64,000 nt of DNA from Nitrospirillum pindoramense (lineage in GTDB: Bacteria; Pseudomonadota; Alphaproteobacteria; Azospirillales; Azospirillaceae). Shown here one piece after another: positions 62,237-64,000 of this stretch. Where the stretch lies: NCBI RefSeq assembly GCF_007827955.1, contig NZ_VITR01000004.1:1-64000 (forward strand), given 5' to 3'. The position numbers and the translations under genes were made by a program. A model generated the notes under the pieces. The model worked only from the letters and a program-made list of their open reading frames with translations, was not told where the DNA came from and did no database searches. Every line of letters starts with the position of its first letter. Within the stretch, counting starts at the first letter, position 1.

Positions 62237-62376
62237 ATCCGTCGTGGGGGCGGTTTGTAGAGGGATGGGGGGCTGGTGTCAATATGCTTGTTCGGGGCCG
62301 ATGTTAAATCCATTCTGGGGCCGTCCCGGGGACCGGTCGGATGCTGGGACAGGGGTTTCTGAGGGAAGGAATGGGT

Positions 62377-63591
62377 ATGCGCGTCGCCTTGTGCCTGAGC
62401 GGCCAGCCGCGGACCTGGCGTCATTGCATCGACAGCCTGTACCGCTTCGTGGCCCGCCACGAGGTCACCACCTTCCTGCATCTGTGGGATGAGGTGCCGG
62501 AGGAGGAGCGGTCGGAGGTGCTGGCCGCCTATCAGCCGGCCGCGCATCTGGTGACGGCGCGTCCGCCCTTCGCGGCGGAGAAGCGGCGCATGGCGGAGCG
62601 CTGGCACTACCGCCCGCCCTTTTCCATCTTCGACATGTTCCACGCCGTGCAGCAGGTCCTGACCCTGGCGCTGGGCCATAAGGGGGCGGACGGCAAGGCG
62701 GCCCCCTTCGACGCCATCATCCGGGTGCGCTATGACAGCCGCTTCGACGACACCCTGCCGGATGACTGGTTCCGCACCCCCGGGCTGATCACCCCCGACA
62801 GCTGGTCCCCGCCCGCCGGGTACAACGACCAGTTCGCGTTCGGCCGCCCGCCCTTCATGCGCCTCTACGCCGCCTTCGCCACCTGGCTGCCCCGGGGGAT
62901 GGAGGGGCATGAGCGGCCGGTGTTCCAGCCGGAGGTGGTGCTGCGCCATTACCTGGACCGCGTGGCCATGGTGCCCGTGCGCCAGGCGCCGCTGCGCATC
63001 ACCCTGCTGCGCGAGGGGCAGGAGGATGTGCCCTTCGACAAGCTGACGGACCTGCCCATGGTCCACGCCCAGAAGGCCGCCGCCTGGAAGCAGTACGCGG
63101 TCGAGGGCCTGCCGCCGGAGCTGGTGGAAAAGCTGGACTTCTCCCATTACGCCGAGGCGCCGCTGGTGGTGGACCAGCAACTGGAGGCCCTGCTGGCCCC
63201 CATGGGGGAGGAGGCGCAACACGCCCTGCTGCGGTCCCCCTGGGCCGAGCGCATCGTGGCCGTGGACTCCTTCCTGGCCGCCCAGGTGTCGCAACGCTCC
63301 GGCAACGGCACCCTGACGGGGGAGGAGTATGAGCGGCTGCGCCTGCTCTGCGCCGGCCTGATTTACCGCATGCCCCGGGACAGCATGATGGACCCGGATT
63401 CCGCCATCCTGCACGTGCTGTCCTGCAACGTGGTCGACGCCACGCGGGTTTCCGAATGGCTGAACGTGGTGGGCGATCCGGGGCGGGCGGCGCTGCAGCG
63501 GCGGCTGACGCGCCTGACCATCCTGGCGGCGGCCATCGCCCACGCCGACCCCTTCGAGCAGGACTTCCGCCTGGGCTGGCGCCTGAACTGA
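62377..63591 (+). CDS. Hypothetical protein with SGQPRT N-terminal motif (possible glycosyltransferase-like)
   Basis: 404-aa soluble protein. The start MRVALCLSGQPRTWRHCIDS followed by TTFLHLWDEVPEEE resembles a group of uncharacterised proteins linked to surface-polysaccharide loci. DAIIRVRYDSRFDD could be a metal- or sugar-nucleotide-binding acidic motif. The C-terminal half (residues 250-404) is helical and unassigned. ATG 62377 has AAGGA seven bases upstream. Glycosyltransferase identity is a guess. Confidence 0.7.
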   Translation: MRVALCLSGQPRTWRHCIDSLYRFVARHEVTTFLHLWDEVPEEERSEVLAAYQPAAHLVTARPPFAAEKRRMAERWHYRPPFSIFDMFHAVQQVLTLALGHKGADGKAAPFDAIIRVRYDSRFDDTLPDDWFRTPGLITPDSWSPPAGYNDQFAFGRPPFMRLYAAFATWLPRGMEGHERPVFQPEVVLRHYLDRVAMVPVRQAPLRITLLREGQEDVPFDKLTDLPMVHAQKAAAWKQYAVEGLPPELVEKLDFSHYAEAPLVVDQQLEALLAPMGEEAQHALLRSPWAERIVAVDSFLAAQVSQRSGNGTLTGEEYERLRLLCAGLIYRMPRDSMMDPDSAILHVLSCNVVDATRVSEWLNVVGDPGRAALQRRLTRLTILAAAIAHADPFEQDFRLGWRLN

Positions 63592-63728
63592 GCCGTTCGG
63601 TATTTGATCGTAACCGCTCAAATACCTTCTCAGACACCGGGCGCCAGCATCCGCTGGCTTGGATTTTCCTCAATTTCCAGTCCGCCTTCGGCTCCCCGGA
63701 AATCTCCGGCGCCCGCCGTCGCGGGCTA

Positions 63729-63759
63729 CAGCGGCACGAGCCGCTGTCTCGTGCCGCTG
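63729..63759. terminator. 12-bp hairpin between convergent genes
   Basis: CAGCGGCACGAG (63729-63740), loop CCGCTGT, CTCGTGCCGCTG (63748-63759): perfect stem between two convergent genes. No T tract on either side, so terminator status is presumptive. Confidence 0.5.
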
Positions 63760-63769
63760 ATGTGAGCCA

Positions 63770-64000
63770 TCAGGGGACAGATTCCACAGCCGGCTCCGCG
63801 GCTGACTCCCGCAGCGGCGCCAGGCTGCGCAGGGCGGCCAGCGCGTCGGGCGTGTCCACGTCCAGGTGAACGCCGTCCTCGGCCGGCACCTCCGTCACGC
63901 GGTCAGCATGAAGCGCCAGCAGCCCGCGGGCACCCTGGTCGCCGCTGATCCCGGCCATGGCGGGAATCAGATCCGCCGGCCACAGCACCGGGTTGCCGCG
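63770..64000 (-). CDS. MobA/MocA-like nucleotidyltransferase, C-terminal part (cut by window end)
   Basis: The last 76 codons of a gene whose 5' end lies beyond the window. GNPVLWPADLIPAM, SGDQGARGLLA and VHLDVDTPDALAAL match the C-terminus of molybdenum cofactor cytidylyl/guanylyltransferase-like proteins (NTP_transf_3). The N-terminal nucleotide-binding LAAGxSxRMG is not visible here. Confidence 0.8.
   Translation of the reverse strand, partial: RGNPVLWPADLIPAMAGISGDQGARGLLALHADRVTEVPAEDGVHLDVDTPDALAALRSLAPLRESAAEPAVESVP

Noticed and set aside
62009..62243. Short CRISPR-like repeat at the tRNA-Val region
   Set aside because: Only two units, each a complete tRNA gene; no repeat-spacer array exists.

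Overview
The window is about 64 kb of high-GC DNA with alphaproteobacterial gene content. Examples are popZ next to valS, an isoaspartyl-methyltransferase-like gene before tolC, a glmU/gph pair, a class I PHA synthase, and an Entner-Doudoroff operon. Protein style and neighbourhoods suggest Rhodospirillales, probably an Azospirillum/Nitrospirillum relative; this placement is inference. No complete mobile element, CRISPR array or rRNA operon is visible.

Region 1 (1-7.2 kb): a thiol dioxygenase overlapping a four-rhodanese protein; a divergent oxidoreductase/LysR pair; a nickel/cobalt exporter (RcnA type) behind a G/C-tract palindrome; a UdgX-type uracil-DNA glycosylase; and two paralogous KGG-repeat stress proteins.

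Region 2 (7.2-23.5 kb) looks like a stress or low-oxygen physiology block. It has an SDR of the stress-protein type with an unusual active site, phaB-phaC, two zinc alcohol dehydrogenases, a tripartite exporter (HlyD, RbbA-like double ATPase/permease, ABC-2 permease) in one run with a beta-CASP nuclease and a LOG-family protein, and a tandem universal stress protein behind a perfect FNR/FixK box. Hemolysin III, an extended IF-1 and a cold-shock protein follow.

Region 3 (23.9-28.4 kb): a kaiC-like gene whose 3' part is lost and which is joined out of frame to the 3' part of a hybrid histidine kinase, a deletion scar. Next comes a tightly overlapping three-gene operon of unknown product: radical SAM enzyme, fold-type I PLP enzyme and methyltransferase. 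This is the best candidate here for an undescribed pathway.

Region 4 (28.5-43.6 kb) is mostly housekeeping: tRNA-Asn, a Nudix hydrolase, tRNA-Cys, a pcm-like gene, tolC, popZ, valS, a lipoprotein, a membrane protein, gph, glmU, a SulP transporter and gabD.

Region 5 (43.6-51.3 kb): zwf-edd-eda converts glucose-6-phosphate to pyruvate and glyceraldehyde-3-phosphate. A divergent FadJ-like protein and an APC amino-acid permease follow.

Region 6 (51.8-64 kb): an orphan helical protein, an OhrR-like regulator, a periplasmic glutaminyl cyclase, a membrane-anchored pseudokinase coupled to a small membrane protein, a PAS-GGDEF-EAL protein, a lone substrate-binding protein and a pteridine-reductase-like SDR. 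After these lies a decayed integration scar (integrase N-terminus and a gene remnant) beside two identical tRNA-Val(CAC) genes, then a hypothetical protein and a MobA-like gene cut by the window end.

Start codons were chosen mainly from visible Shine-Dalgarno (SD) sequences and operon overlaps. Functional calls rest on motifs recognised by eye; no database search was run.
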